Assembly (NCBI GenBank): GCA_017448455.1
Contig: JAFSLL010000102.1
Location: 1-40,361 of the forward strand
Source: Oscillospiraceae bacterium
GTDB lineage: Bacteria; Bacillota; Clostridia; Oscillospirales; Oscillospiraceae
Length of the DNA: 40,361 nt
Reading direction: 5' to 3'
Positions 22,964 to 31,436 of the stretch are shown piece after piece. Each line of letters begins with the position of its first letter. Position 1 is the first letter of the stretch. The notes below the pieces were generated by a model, which ran no database searches, was not told the origin of the DNA, and saw nothing but the letters and a program-made list of their open reading frames with translations. The position numbers and the translations under genes are program-made.

Positions 22964-23134
22964 TTAATTGATCTTGACGGTCAGGTAGCCGGTGCCATCC
23001 TGCCAAACTTTGATTTCCTTCTTGCCGCTGGCTTTGAGCATTGCCTCGGCTCTGGCGACGAACTTCTTTCCGAAGTACCATTCAGTGAGGCTCTTGGTGG
23101 TGTAGGCGTGGTTGGTTTTGTAGGTGATCTCCAT
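22964..23134 (-). CDS. Small phage protein, 56 residues
   Basis: ATG at 23134 preceded by AAGGAGAAAAG; stop 14 bases before the next gene start and used as part of its ribosome site (TAAGGAGG). The product (MEITYKTNHAYTTKSLTEW, FGKKFVARAEAMLKA, EIKVWQDGTGYLTVKI) shows a helix between beta strands and a basic charge. No family is recognised; spacing and codon fit support expression. Confidence 0.68.
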   Translation of the reverse strand: MEITYKTNHAYTTKSLTEWYFGKKFVARAEAMLKASGKKEIKVWQDGTGYLTVKIN

Positions 23135-23219
23135 TTCTTTTCTCCTTGCTTTCTTTATCGTTATCGGCTATACTCTCCTTTGAGAGAGGGGGCGGCGGTT
23201 TCCCACCGCCCCGGCCGAC

Positions 23220-23360
23220 TCACTTCCGTTTGTCGGTGCCCTGCTTGATCTTTGCCGGTCTTATCGTGATCGTGATCCGGTCTGCCAACTCGGGATGATC
23301 ACTTAAGATCTTCAAGAGGTCTTGCAGGGCCTCTTTCGTTTTTTCGTCCGTCTTTCTCAC
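23220..23360 (-). CDS. First early gene, 46-residue basic protein
   Basis: GTG at 23360 with GAGGGAGG just upstream and about 25 bases from the -10 of the consensus early promoter, so it is the first gene of the early transcript. Product VRKTDEKTKEALQDLLKIL then SDHPELADRITITIRP and a basic end KQGTDKRK. The first half is a charged amphipathic helix. No family is recognised. An 85-base spacer with hairpin GGCGGT/ACCGCC separates it from the next gene. Confidence 0.6.
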   Translation of the reverse strand: MRKTDEKTKEALQDLLKILSDHPELADRITITIRPAKIKQGTDKRK

Positions 23361-23384
23361 CTCCCTCCCTCAATTTCTGTACCC

Positions 23385-23413
23385 ATTGTACACCAAAATT
23401 ATTTACTTGTCAA
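23385..23413 (-). promoter_or_regulatory. Predicted early promoter (leftward)
   Basis: Minus-strand TTGACA (23413-23408), 17-base spacer, TACAAT (23390-23385). Near-perfect housekeeping sigma promoter, placed 25 bases before the first early gene and back-to-back with the rightward promoter at 23456. Confidence 0.82.
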
Positions 23414-23437
23414 TACAAAAATCAATATTTTTCGTGG

Positions 23438-23452
23438 AAAAGTAAAACTTTT
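23438..23452. promoter_or_regulatory. Candidate operator between divergent promoters
   Basis: Perfect inverted repeat AAAAGT-AAA-ACTTTT lies four bases before the -35 of the rightward promoter and 25 bases behind the leftward one. It is A/T-rich, so it could occur by chance, but its position fits a repressor site. Confidence 0.35.
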
Positions 23453-23455
23453 TTA

Positions 23456-23484
23456 TTGACTTATCAAGAAAGCGGGTGTATTAT
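23456..23484 (+). promoter_or_regulatory. Predicted regulator promoter (rightward)
   Basis: TTGACT (23456-23461), 17-base spacer, TATTAT (23479-23484), 20 bases before the regulator ATG with AGGAGG between. The -35 is part of TTGACTTATCAA, whose outer four bases form an inverted repeat. Confidence 0.78.
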
Positions 23485-23504
23485 CGTTCACAGGAGGTGG
23501 TTCG

Positions 23505-23732
23505 ATGTCGAATTCCGCAAAGCTCCGCTATCTGATCGACGCCTGCGGTATGAAGCAGGCCGACCTTATGCCTATACTGCAGATGGGGAGCAAGCAGAGC
23601 CTAAGCAATAAATTTGTGAATGAGCGTTGGTCGCTGGACGATGTTATCAAGATCGCCGAGGCAACCGGCAGCAAGCTCGCGATCATTCGCCCGAACGGTG
23701 AGCAGATCGTCTTCACGTCTGAAAACCCATAA
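23505..23732 (+). CDS. Small Cro/CI-like DNA-binding regulator
   Basis: 75 residues, the only plus-strand phage gene, ATG preceded by ACAGGAGGTGG. The sequence has an HTH of the XRE type: LRYLIDACGMKQADLMPILQ, then SKQSLSNKFVNERWSLDDVI as the recognition-helix region, and IAEATGSKLAIIRPNGEQI closing the fold. No C-terminal dimerisation or peptidase domain is present, so it cannot be a LexA-like CI repressor. Lying divergent to the early promoter, it is the obvious candidate for controlling that promoter. Its 3' end faces a second XRE gene across a shared terminator. Confidence 0.85.
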   Translation: MSNSAKLRYLIDACGMKQADLMPILQMGSKQSLSNKFVNERWSLDDVIKIAEATGSKLAIIRPNGEQIVFTSENP

Positions 23733-23743
23733 AACGCAAAAAA

Positions 23744-23775
23744 GCGCAGGCAGCCGAGTGAACGACTACCTGCGC
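23744..23775. terminator. Bidirectional terminator between convergent regulators
   Basis: Arms GCGCAGGCAGCCG and CGACTACCTGCGC pair with two mismatches around a 6-base loop. A-run on the left and TCTTT on the right serve both directions. It separates the plus-strand regulator (ends 23732) from the minus-strand regulator (ends 23780). Confidence 0.8.
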
Positions 23776-23779
23776 TCTT

Positions 23780-24016
23780 TCATTTGCGAGGCTTCGGGAA
23801 GTTGGCCCTCATTTGGTCTGTTTCCAGCACCAGGATTTCACCGACTTCACAATTCAGCGCCCGACATATCTTGTCGAGCTTTTCCAACGAGATATTGTCC
23901 GTCATTTCATGGTACATCTCGTTGATGGTCGCGGCTCTGATGCCCGTTTCCTGTGCGAGCCTCGCTTGCGTCCACCGGCGTTCGCCGAGCCGGGCGGACA
24001 GGAGAATCCGTATCAT
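23780..24016 (-). CDS. XRE-family regulator
   Basis: 78 residues from the ATG at 24016 with AAAGGAG eight bases upstream; a longer open frame without a start site is rejected. It contains a full XRE HTH: MIRILLSARLGERRWTQARL, AQETGIRAATINEMYHEM and then ISLEKLDKICRALNCEVGEI, typical of short Cro-like or toxin-antitoxin-type regulators. The minus-strand gene runs toward the divergent switch region but ends at a shared terminator. Could be the lysogeny repressor, or a host gene at the junction. It is the last gene before the tRNA-Leu. Confidence 0.85.
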   Translation of the reverse strand: MIRILLSARLGERRWTQARLAQETGIRAATINEMYHEMTDNISLEKLDKICRALNCEVGEILVLETDQMRANFPKPRK

Positions 24017-24034
24017 AGATGGCCACTCCTTTTC

Positions 24035-24123
24035 TGCGGAAAATTCTACCGCAATACAGTAAATATTTGGCGATTTTGGAAGATAAAACCGCCATATCGA
24101 AAGATTATTGCGGAAATCCGCAA
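24035..24123. promoter_or_regulatory. Two related inverted repeats upstream of the XRE gene
   Basis: TGCGG-N9-CCGCA (24035-24053) surrounds a -10-like TAGAAT on the minus strand, and TTGCGG-AAAT-CCGCAA (24108-24123) is a perfect 6-bp inverted repeat 55 bases further on. The shared TGCGG/CCGCA half-sites suggest one regulator binding both, probably autoregulation. No clear -35 is visible. Confidence 0.5.
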
Positions 24124-24155
24124 GGGAAAAGGAGGGGAACGAGGGCGATAAAAGC

Positions 24156-24197
24156 AGAAAAAGCAAGAGGCCAGTCGCATTAGACTGACCTCTTGCT
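24156..24197 (-). terminator. Strong terminator downstream of tRNA-Leu
   Basis: Arms AGCAAGAGGTCAGTC and GACTGGCCTCTTGCT pair over 15 bp with one G-T, loop of six, followed on the minus strand by TTTTTCTG. It lies 63 bases beyond the tRNA CCA end and ends that transcript before the XRE gene. Confidence 0.85.
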
Positions 24198-24259
24198 GTC
24201 TCTGGGATATGTTACCGAGAAGAAACGCTTGTAGAAGCGGTGTTCTCGACGGTAGAAAT

Positions 24260-24347
24260 TGGTGCGCGAGGCGGGACTTGAACCCGCACGCCCGGAGTGA
24301 GCACTAGAACCTGAATCTAGCGAGTCTGCCAATTCCACCACTCGCGC
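24260..24347 (-). tRNA. tRNA-Leu (anticodon CAG)
   Basis: Minus strand, 88 nt with encoded CCA. Acceptor arms GCGCGAG/CTCGCGC pair fully, anticodon arm CTAGA-TTCAGGT-TCTAG gives CAG (reads CUG), a long variable arm is present as in class II tRNAs, and the T arm is GCGGG-TTCAAGT-CCCGC. Its 3' end faces the prophage, the normal geometry for a tRNA used as an attachment site. Confidence 0.96.
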
Positions 24348-24364
24348 ATTTCCAACGCTCAGTT

Positions 24365-24393
24365 ATAATAGCACGCAGTTCTTCCTTTGTCAA
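24365..24393 (-). promoter_or_regulatory. tRNA-Leu promoter
   Basis: Minus-strand TTGACA, 17-base spacer, TATTAT, with extended TG before the -10; it starts 18 bases upstream of the tRNA 5' end. Confidence 0.85.
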
Positions 24394-24425
24394 GATTTTT
24401 TATAAGGAGCAAAACAACAAAAACA

Positions 24426-24454
24426 TTGACTTGAAAATTACAATTCGGTATAAT
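24426..24454 (+). promoter_or_regulatory. Promoter of the surface-repeat protein
   Basis: TTGACT, 17-base spacer, TATAAT. It gives an 70-80 base leader before the ATG at 24534. The leader and the tRNA promoter fill the space between tRNA-Leu and the gene. Confidence 0.82.
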
Positions 24455-24533
24455 TAAATGACATAGTTTTAATTGCTCATCGTGAACAGATAAAAACGGT
24501 AGGAATGGCTCGTCATAAAAGAAAGGTGGCAGA

Positions 24534-26855
24534 ATGAAATCATCTCGACCTGGTTTCCTGTTCCGGTATCTTATTATCCTGATGCTTGTTTTCGCGTTGT
24601 TTCCATTATTTCCAACAGCATTGGCGGAAGAAGCAGATGGTTGGCACTTTGAGGAAGACATTTTATATTATTATGAAGATGGCATTATGCTCACTTCCTG
24701 TATCAGACAGATCGATGGCCTGTGGTTTTGCTTTCAGGCCGATGGTGCTATGCTTGACCATGACTGCGAAGCAGAAATTCTTGACGAAAATGGAGCTGTC
24801 TTTTTTGTTCGTGCCATGGAGGGCGGAGAGCTGTACTGTGATGACTGTTATACGGTACCGGACAGTTATCCCAGAATACGCTATTATTATGACTCCCGCG
24901 GTCATGCACTTCAAGGGCCTGTTTTCATGGAAGAGGAGTATTATCTCTTTTCCGAGCATGGACAGCTGCTGATTAATGTCGACAGATTTGAATGGAACGA
25001 AGAGATCTGGCATACTGACGAGTATGGCAGACTGCTGGAGGGTGCAGGCACAGATTTCGATCATGAAGGCGACGACGATGACGGCAACGAAAACGGCAGC
25101 GGCGCTGGCGAGGCGGGAGAGAATCCTGGCGAAAACAACCAGGGAGAAGGCCAGGGTGGATCAGGTGGATCTGGAGAATCTGGCGGAAACGGAAATGATT
25201 CCGGAACGGGGCAGGGAAACGCAGGTGGAAATGAAAACGGGAACCAGCAGCAGAATCCGGAACCAAAGAATGGCTGGGCTTTGGAGGAAGACGGCACCAG
25301 GTATTATGTGAATGATGAAGCAATATCTTCATCTATCATCAAAATCGGAGAGTTATATTACTGCTTTGATGAAAACGGCCTTCTCCTTATGAATGTATCA
25401 ACCGGCATCTATGACCAGAACGGTGTACTTCGAAGCATTCGTGCAAAATCAGATGGAAGTCTGTACTGTGAAGAATCCTATCAGGATCCAAATGCCGGTT
25501 CGCTTTATTGTTATGGAGCTGACTGTCTTTCTTATTATGGGTTTTATACCCTTTCGGACGGGTTACGGTATTTCTTTTCCAATGGAAAAATGGCCGCCGG
25601 TGTGAGCTTTCAGCACGGCAGCGATTATTACTACGCGGATGAATACGGTAATATTCAGGATGGACGCTTCTATGATGACGAGGGCAATGTGCTCTGTAGT
25701 ATCTGCGTAGTCAGCGGCGATATGCTATTCGGTTGCTATGAATCCGGTGATGCGCAGCGGATTGTTGGCAACGGTCTGTTTCGCAATGTTTATCATTATC
25801 GTGCGGTTTATCTTCGAGACAGCGTCCTTGTAAGAAATGAATTTGTCGAGATCGGCGATTCACTCTATTATTTCGGAAACAGCGGAGATTTACAGACTGG
25901 TCTGTTCTATATTGACGGAACCAGACACCTGTCGGCTGCAGACGGTCAGTATATAGGTGTTGCAGATTCAGAAGGCTGGAATACGATTGATGGAGAACGT
26001 TATTATGTTCGAAATGGAACCCTGATCACAGAGGGAGAACATACCGTAGACTGGAAAAGCTGCTACTTCACTGAAAATGGAATGCTTCTTCATGACTGCC
26101 TATATGGAGACATTCAATTAGACGGAGATGGACACCGGATTGAGGAAGGCTGGGTTGGCAGATCAGAGGGCAAATATTATGTTGACGCAGAAACTCATAC
26201 CATAGTGCGCGATCGGGAAGTCAGCATTGAGAATCAGAGTTTCTACTTCGATGCAGACGGCCTCATGGCAACCGGAATCATTACGGTCAACGGAGAACAA
26301 AGAAATTACGGTACAGACGGGGCTCGTATTCCGCTGCCAAAAAGTCCTGAAGAAAAGACGCCTCCTCCTTCAGAAGAAGATCCGGATCAGAATTATATCC
26401 CGCAAAATGAGCCTATGGCTAAACAGACAGATGAGGGGAATTATAGAAATGGCGGGAGCGGGCACGGCGGAGTAACAACGGCAACGGGGAACCGGCCAGT
26501 TTCCACGCCGGAAAACCAAAAGCCTGACTCGGTGAAAAATACCAGGAGGAAGCTCGAGCCAATACCGACACAGCCTGGGCTGTATGTCTTTCGCTATGGC
26601 GTTTGGATACATAAGAATACCGCCGGTTGGAAAAACCCGTTGATAAATATTTCAAATAACGGGAAATATGCATGGTTTCCAAATACCGGTGAGCAGCTCA
26701 GGCAAACCATGATTGTAACAACAGAAAGTATTCTATATTTTGATGAAACTGGCCTTCTGTCGAGCAATGGTGTACGTCGAGTTGGAGCGCATTACTGCCG
26801 GATTCGCTGTTCGGACGATTATTCCGGTCAGACGATCGCAATATTTCCACAATGA
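24534..26855 (+). CDS. Secreted protein with choline/glucan-binding-like repeats
   Basis: 773 residues, ATG preceded by AGAAAGGTGG. Residues 1-31 are a signal peptide (basic start, hydrophobic core LIILMLVFALFPLF, TALA cleavage site). The mature part consists of short Trp/Tyr/Gly repeats such as YYYEDGIML, WHTDEYGRLLEG, YYCFDENGLLLMN, YYYADEYGNIQDG and FYFDADGLMATG, like cell-wall/choline-binding repeats. A Gly/Asn/Glu-rich linker of about 70 residues (178-247) splits them. A Pro/Glu-rich linker precedes a C-terminal 115-residue repeat block. No catalytic domain or LPxTG anchor is visible, so it is probably held on the wall by the repeats. It ends 30 bases before mnmG. Confidence 0.75.
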   Translation: MKSSRPGFLFRYLIILMLVFALFPLFPTALAEEADGWHFEEDILYYYEDGIMLTSCIRQIDGLWFCFQADGAMLDHDCEAEILDENGAVFFVRAMEGGELYCDDCYTVPDSYPRIRYYYDSRGHALQGPVFMEEEYYLFSEHGQLLINVDRFEWNEEIWHTDEYGRLLEGAGTDFDHEGDDDDGNENGSGAGEAGENPGENNQGEGQGGSGGSGESGGNGNDSGTGQGNAGGNENGNQQQNPEPKNGWALEEDGTRYYVNDEAISSSIIKIGELYYCFDENGLLLMNVSTGIYDQNGVLRSIRAKSDGSLYCEESYQDPNAGSLYCYGADCLSYYGFYTLSDGLRYFFSNGKMAAGVSFQHGSDYYYADEYGNIQDGRFYDDEGNVLCSICVVSGDMLFGCYESGDAQRIVGNGLFRNVYHYRAVYLRDSVLVRNEFVEIGDSLYYFGNSGDLQTGLFYIDGTRHLSAADGQYIGVADSEGWNTIDGERYYVRNGTLITEGEHTVDWKSCYFTENGMLLHDCLYGDIQLDGDGHRIEEGWVGRSEGKYYVDAETHTIVRDREVSIENQSFYFDADGLMATGIITVNGEQRNYGTDGARIPLPKSPEEKTPPPSEEDPDQNYIPQNEPMAKQTDEGNYRNGGSGHGGVTTATGNRPVSTPENQKPDSVKNTRRKLEPIPTQPGLYVFRYGVWIHKNTAGWKNPLINISNNGKYAWFPNTGEQLRQTMIVTTESILYFDETGLLSSNGVRRVGAHYCRIRCSDDYSGQTIAIFPQ

Positions 26856-26885
26856 TTCATAATTTAACATGGAGCTCAATAACTG

Positions 26886-28778
26886 ATGAATAAAACTTTT
26901 CATGCCGGTGACTGCGATGTTGCCGTGATCGGCGCCGGTCATGCCGGGATTGAGGCTGCTTTGGCAGCAGCTCGGCTCGGAATGAATACAATCTGCTTTA
27001 CAGTAAACCTTGACAGTGTAGGGAACATGCCATGCAATCCTGCCATCGGAGGGACAGGGAAAGGACATCTTGTCCGAGAACTTGACGCACTCGGAGGGGA
27101 GATGGGAAAAGCGGCGGATAAGGCCTGTATCCAGTATCGGATGCTGAACAAGGGTAAAGGACCGGCCGTACACTCACTTCGTGCGCAGGCGGACCGGCGC
27201 AGATATCAGGAAGTGATGAAGCAAACGCTCGAAAAACAGGAGAATCTTCATGTCCGTCAGGCCGAAATTGTCAGAGTGAATGTAAAGAACGGGAAAGTTA
27301 ATTCCATCAGCAGCGCTACGGGCGGTGAGTATCTCTGCAAGGCTGTCATTATTGCAACAGGAACCTATTTAGACAGCAGAACGATCATTGGTGAATTGAT
27401 TACCCCTTCAGGTCCGGATGGCTTGGCGGCCGCTGTGCCTTTGGCAGGAAGCCTTCGTGAGCTTGGTATCTCGATTCGTCGATTCAAGACCGGAACACCT
27501 CCGCGGGTGCATGCACGTACCGTTGATTTCACAAAAATGGAAATTCAGCCGGGTGATGATCATCCGGAAGCATTTTCTTTCTCTACCTTAGAAACTCCCC
27601 AAAATCGTGCGGTTTGCTATCTGACATACACCAATGAAAAAACACATGCAATAATCCGCGACAATCTCAGTCGAAGTCCGATCTATGCAGGGGTAATTGA
27701 AGGAGTAGGACCCAGGTATTGCCCCAGTATAGAGACAAAAGTGATGACTTTCCCGGATAAAACGCGGCATCAGTTATTCATAGAGCCAATGGGAATGAAT
27801 ACTGAGGAACTCTATATTCAGGGCTTCTCTTCTTCCATGCCGGAAGAGATTCAGCAACAGATGCTTCACACAATTCCGGGCCTGGAACACGCGGAAATGA
27901 CCAGATGTGCCTACGCGATCGAATACGATTGTGTAGATCCGACGGAACTCCTTCCAACTCTGGAGTTCAAAAAGATTGAGGGCCTGTATGGCGCAGGACA
28001 GTTTAACGGATCCTCCGGATACGAGGAAGCTGCTGTTCAGGGATTTGTTGCCGGTGTCAATGCGGCAAGAAAAATCAGGCAGGAATCGCCTTTTGTTCTG
28101 CGTCGAAGTGATGGGTATATTGGAACCCTCATTGATGATCTCGTCACAAAAGGAACAAATGAACCATATCGCATGATGACATCCAGAAGCGAATATCGTC
28201 TGCTTCATCGTCAGGATAATGCGGATGAACGTTTGTGTGCTATCGGATACGCGCTCGGACTTGTCAGTAAAGAACGGCTTCAGGCGGTGGAAGAGAAATG
28301 TACTGCTGTAAGCAATGAACTGGCCAGGTTGGAGAACACGTATTTACCGCCTTCTGATGAGTTGTCACAATTGCTTCGGAGCAAGAACACAGCAGATGTA
28401 CAGAACGGATGCTCACTTGCTGATCTGATCCGCAGGCCGCAGCTTAGTTACTATGATCTTGTTGATTTTGATCAAATCCGTCCTTCCTTGCCGAAAAGTG
28501 TTGTTAGTCAGATTGATATCCGCCTGAAATATGACGGCTATATCCGCAGACAACTGAAGCAGGTCGAAGAGTTCAGCAAACTGGAAGAGAAGCGAATTCC
28601 GGAGGATCTGGACTATGACCGGGTTGTCGGCTTACGTCTCGAGGCAAAAGAAAAACTCAAAAAAATACGACCGCAAAACTTTGGGCAGGCCGGCAGAATA
28701 TCCGGTGTTTCTCCGGCAGATATAGCTGTTCTGATGATAGCGGTAGAAAGCAGAAAAGACAGCAAAAACCATGCTTGA
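26886..28778 (+). CDS. mnmG: tRNA uridine-5-carboxymethylaminomethyl modification enzyme MnmG
   Basis: 630 residues, normal length. Residues 16-21 form the FAD-binding GAGHAG loop ([20 protein letters not shown]), followed by the family signatures [20 protein letters not shown] and [32 protein letters not shown], and [20 protein letters not shown], with the C-terminal helical tRNA-binding domain ([36 protein letters not shown]). With MnmE it forms the cmnm5 group on the wobble uridine of several tRNAs, using FAD, NADH and a folate. Neither mnmE nor rsmG is visible here; instead the VWA gene overlaps its end by eight bases. Confidence 0.97.
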   Translation: MNKTFHAGDCDVAVIGAGHAGIEAALAAARLGMNTICFTVNLDSVGNMPCNPAIGGTGKGHLVRELDALGGEMGKAADKACIQYRMLNKGKGPAVHSLRAQADRRRYQEVMKQTLEKQENLHVRQAEIVRVNVKNGKVNSISSATGGEYLCKAVIIATGTYLDSRTIIGELITPSGPDGLAAAVPLAGSLRELGISIRRFKTGTPPRVHARTVDFTKMEIQPGDDHPEAFSFSTLETPQNRAVCYLTYTNEKTHAIIRDNLSRSPIYAGVIEGVGPRYCPSIETKVMTFPDKTRHQLFIEPMGMNTEELYIQGFSSSMPEEIQQQMLHTIPGLEHAEMTRCAYAIEYDCVDPTELLPTLEFKKIEGLYGAGQFNGSSGYEEAAVQGFVAGVNAARKIRQESPFVLRRSDGYIGTLIDDLVTKGTNEPYRMMTSRSEYRLLHRQDNADERLCAIGYALGLVSKERLQAVEEKCTAVSNELARLENTYLPPSDELSQLLRSKNTADVQNGCSLADLIRRPQLSYYDLVDFDQIRPSLPKSVVSQIDIRLKYDGYIRRQLKQVEEFSKLEEKRIPEDLDYDRVVGLRLEAKEKLKKIRPQNFGQAGRISGVSPADIAVLMIAVESRKDSKNHA

Positions 28779-29823
28779 TTTAGATTCCATATGCAGTTCT
28801 CTATCCGATCATTTTCCGACCTGGTCTGGATGGATTAAAAACCTGCAGTTTGAAGATGCTGTAGGGATCCGTCCGGTTGACAATGATGGGAGAACCATTT
28901 TTTATAACAGCCGTCTGATGCGTTACTATACGCCAGAGACACAGACATTTTATATTGCGCAGCAGATGATCCATCTCCGCCTTTCTCATTTTGCGAGAGG
29001 GCGTGAAAAGAATCCTCGTGTGTGGAAGAGGGCTACAGACTCCATTGTCAACCGAATGCTGAGAGATGATGGTTTCCCAATCCCGGAAGATGCTATTCTG
29101 TTACAGGACAGCGAAGACCATTGCGCGGAAGAAGTTTATGAAATTCTGCTTGCAACCATGGATCCGAACGCAGAACATGAGACCGAAAATGAAAACTTGG
29201 AATCCGAGCGCCGTCCAAGTGAGAAGAAGTCAAGCAGTGCCGGGAAAAAAACCGAAGGTGGAAAGCGGGAGATCGATGATCCTGGTTTGGCTGCGGCTGT
29301 GCGAGGTCTTTCCGAGATGCTGGAGCCAAGTATGCAACTGGATTATGACTGGTTTCCAGGTGATACGATTCGGGATGGCGTTCTTCCGTGGCGATTTCGC
29401 GCATATCCAGTTTCCCATGCGGAAATTCTTCTGGATACCAGTGCTTCTGTCGATACAGACCTTTTACGTGCTTTTGTTAAGGGTGTGAAAGCGCTGATGA
29501 AGGAAGACGCGGTTGTTCGCGTTGGATGTTTCGATACACGTTTCTACGGCTTTCATGACATTCATACGGAAAAGGACATCGACTCTTTGGAACTGCGTGG
29601 AGCAGGCGGAACAAATTTTGAAGTCGCTATTAACGCGTTCTCCGGCGATGCAGAGAATAAAATCATTTTTACAGATGGCTATGCGGAGATGCCGGAACAA
29701 CGCTGTGATGCCATCTGGGTTGTATATGGCACATCTCCCGTTCATCCATTCGGAGGTCGGGTGATCTACGCAAAGCCCCCGCAGGAGAAGGAGAAACATG
29801 AGATCGATTTTCTTATCACGTGA
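28771..29823 (+). CDS. VWA-domain protein with degenerate metallopeptidase-like N-terminus (DUF2201-like)
   Basis: 350 residues. Starts inside the end of mnmG. The N-terminal part resembles the DUF2201_N putative metallopeptidase domain found in VWA partners of MoxR ATPases, but the usual HExxH is QQMIH (residues 64-68), with His73 kept (SHFARG); metal catalysis is therefore doubtful. A charged linker (about 134-175) follows. The VWA domain has a complete MIDAS: DTSAS at 222-226, [11 protein letters not shown] and FTDGYAE. Such proteins work with the AAA+ partner next door, here overlapping by 26 bases. Client protein unknown; related pairs activate or insert cofactors in enzymes. Confidence 0.82.
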   Translation: MLDLDSICSSLSDHFPTWSGWIKNLQFEDAVGIRPVDNDGRTIFYNSRLMRYYTPETQTFYIAQQMIHLRLSHFARGREKNPRVWKRATDSIVNRMLRDDGFPIPEDAILLQDSEDHCAEEVYEILLATMDPNAEHETENENLESERRPSEKKSSSAGKKTEGGKREIDDPGLAAAVRGLSEMLEPSMQLDYDWFPGDTIRDGVLPWRFRAYPVSHAEILLDTSASVDTDLLRAFVKGVKALMKEDAVVRVGCFDTRFYGFHDIHTEKDIDSLELRGAGGTNFEVAINAFSGDAENKIIFTDGYAEMPEQRCDAIWVVYGTSPVHPFGGRVIYAKPPQEKEKHEIDFLIT

Positions 29824-31432
29824 ACAGGTGTTCTGGAAGCGTCTTTCCATGCTGGAATCAGTCGGCGTATCCGCTCCACCGACGGACCTTGCCCTGCTGA
29901 CTTGTCCGGATGACGGTTTCCTGACGGAGTCCGGCGCCGGAATTAATTATTACCTCGCTGACAGTGCCTGTGTAGACCGGTTTGGAAGAGAAAACCCCTG
30001 CGCGGTAAACGCTGTAAGGCCGGTCCTTTTGCTGGATACAGGGGAAGAAGCTTTGCTGCAGCATCCGAGGAAAGAGAATAATCTGACATTGGTAGAATTC
30101 GGTCTGTTTCCCACTACGGTTCTGGATCGCAGTCTTCGGGAAATGGCGGAAAGCCTATTCAATCAGAATGGACATCAGGAAACCGGAATAAATTATACAC
30201 TGGCCGGCAAAAGGTATCCTGTTTATCGCCTCGGCGCCAAGCAGCTGATTATGATGACTTTGGAGCACGGCGGCGTGAATGGTTATGTTCAGTTGTCCGA
30301 CGGTACAATTATCAGTGAAGGCGACTGTGCTTTTCTGGAACTCCGTCCCGTGCGCTGGCTTTATGACAATACGAACCGAATGCTGATCAGCTGTATGGCA
30401 CTATTCGGAGGCCTTGACAGAGAAGAGGCTGCCGCCTATTTAAAGGACGAGTTTCTGAAAGAACTGACACCGGACCTGGATCAAACGCTTGGAAGCAACA
30501 GCGGCTTTCAGGTAATACAGCATGATGAGCTTAGCCTGATCCGCGCTTTTGTTGACGCCAACATCCCGGTCTTTATTCACGGTTTGTCCGGAGATGGAAA
30601 AAGTGATCGTGTTCGGGAAGTAGATCCTCTGGCTTTGGATATCGAACTGGTCAATGAAACGCCTGAGACCATCAACGGCCGCGCGATTTATAATGAAGCG
30701 AAAAATGAGATAATTGATGTGAAGCCTGTTTGGCTTGTAAAACTGGAGAAGCTGTGTGAAGACGGCAAGACACATATTCTCTTCTTCGATGAGCTTACAA
30801 ATGCTACCAAACAGACTCAGTCGGTCATCTTTAAAATTGTACTGGAGCGTTTTGTGAACAATCGATGGCCGATTCCTGATAATGCCAGAATTGTCGCGGC
30901 AGGGAATGACAGAAGTGAGTCCAGCGCCGCGCATGATCTTGCGGAACCGCTATTTGGACGGTTCGCCCATCTTTATATTCGGACAACGGTTGAAAACTGG
31001 ATGCCTTGGGCAGTTAGCAGGAAAATCAATCCCTATGTTATGGAGTTTCTTGCAAATAATGATTTATATCTTCGCACTCCCTTTACTGGAACTGAAGGAT
31101 ATGCAGATCCCCGGCGATGGGAAATGGTTTCCCGTGTTCTGGATGCATCCGGTAATGACTTCGCGCTTCTCGCGCCGATCGTGGGGCGAGAGACGGCAGA
31201 TGCCTTTGTTCGCTTTTTTAAGGCTCAGCAGCAATTGGCTGCTTTGGGACATTATTCCGATGAAGAACTGGAGCGTTTCAGTATCGCCAGAAAGTACCAG
31301 CTTGCACAGCAGTGTCTTTACCTCTCGGTCGCAAAAGAAAAAGAGGCAAGAGAACTGGTGACCCGACTTGGGAAAGAGTATCTTGCCTGGTATAATTATA
31401 TGATAGATCGAAAAAAAGGTTTCGAGGTTTGA
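29798..31432 (+). CDS. MoxR-like AAA+ ATPase with N-terminal DUF6273-like domain
   Basis: 544 residues. Residues 1-215 resemble the DUF6273/sulfatase-modifying-like fold of clostridial surface and regulatory proteins (INYYLADSACVDRFGREN, NAVRPVLLLDTG, RPVRWLYDNTNRMLIS). From about 250 an AAA+ domain of the MoxR class follows: Walker A GLSGDGKS (262-269), Walker B ILFFDEL (about 327-333), sensor 1 in IVAAGNDRSESS, arginine finger in LFGRFAHLYI, and a helical lid. Its VWA partner is the gene just upstream. MoxR/VWA pairs act as chaperones for metal or cofactor insertion in enzymes. The N-terminal fusion is unusual for this group and may choose the client. Confidence 0.8.
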   Translation: MRSIFLSREQVFWKRLSMLESVGVSAPPTDLALLTCPDDGFLTESGAGINYYLADSACVDRFGRENPCAVNAVRPVLLLDTGEEALLQHPRKENNLTLVEFGLFPTTVLDRSLREMAESLFNQNGHQETGINYTLAGKRYPVYRLGAKQLIMMTLEHGGVNGYVQLSDGTIISEGDCAFLELRPVRWLYDNTNRMLISCMALFGGLDREEAAAYLKDEFLKELTPDLDQTLGSNSGFQVIQHDELSLIRAFVDANIPVFIHGLSGDGKSDRVREVDPLALDIELVNETPETINGRAIYNEAKNEIIDVKPVWLVKLEKLCEDGKTHILFFDELTNATKQTQSVIFKIVLERFVNNRWPIPDNARIVAAGNDRSESSAAHDLAEPLFGRFAHLYIRTTVENWMPWAVSRKINPYVMEFLANNDLYLRTPFTGTEGYADPRRWEMVSRVLDASGNDFALLAPIVGRETADAFVRFFKAQQQLAALGHYSDEELERFSIARKYQLAQQCLYLSVAKEKEARELVTRLGKEYLAWYNYMIDRKKGFEV

Positions 31433-31436
31433 ACGA

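Noticed and set aside
24359-24661. Minus-strand ORF upstream of the tRNA-Leu
   Set aside because: It overlaps the tRNA promoter and the start of the plus-strand surface protein, with no ribosome site.
28960-28995. Active metallopeptidase centre in the VWA protein
   Set aside because: The motif reads QQMIH, lacking both the first His and the Glu needed for catalysis.
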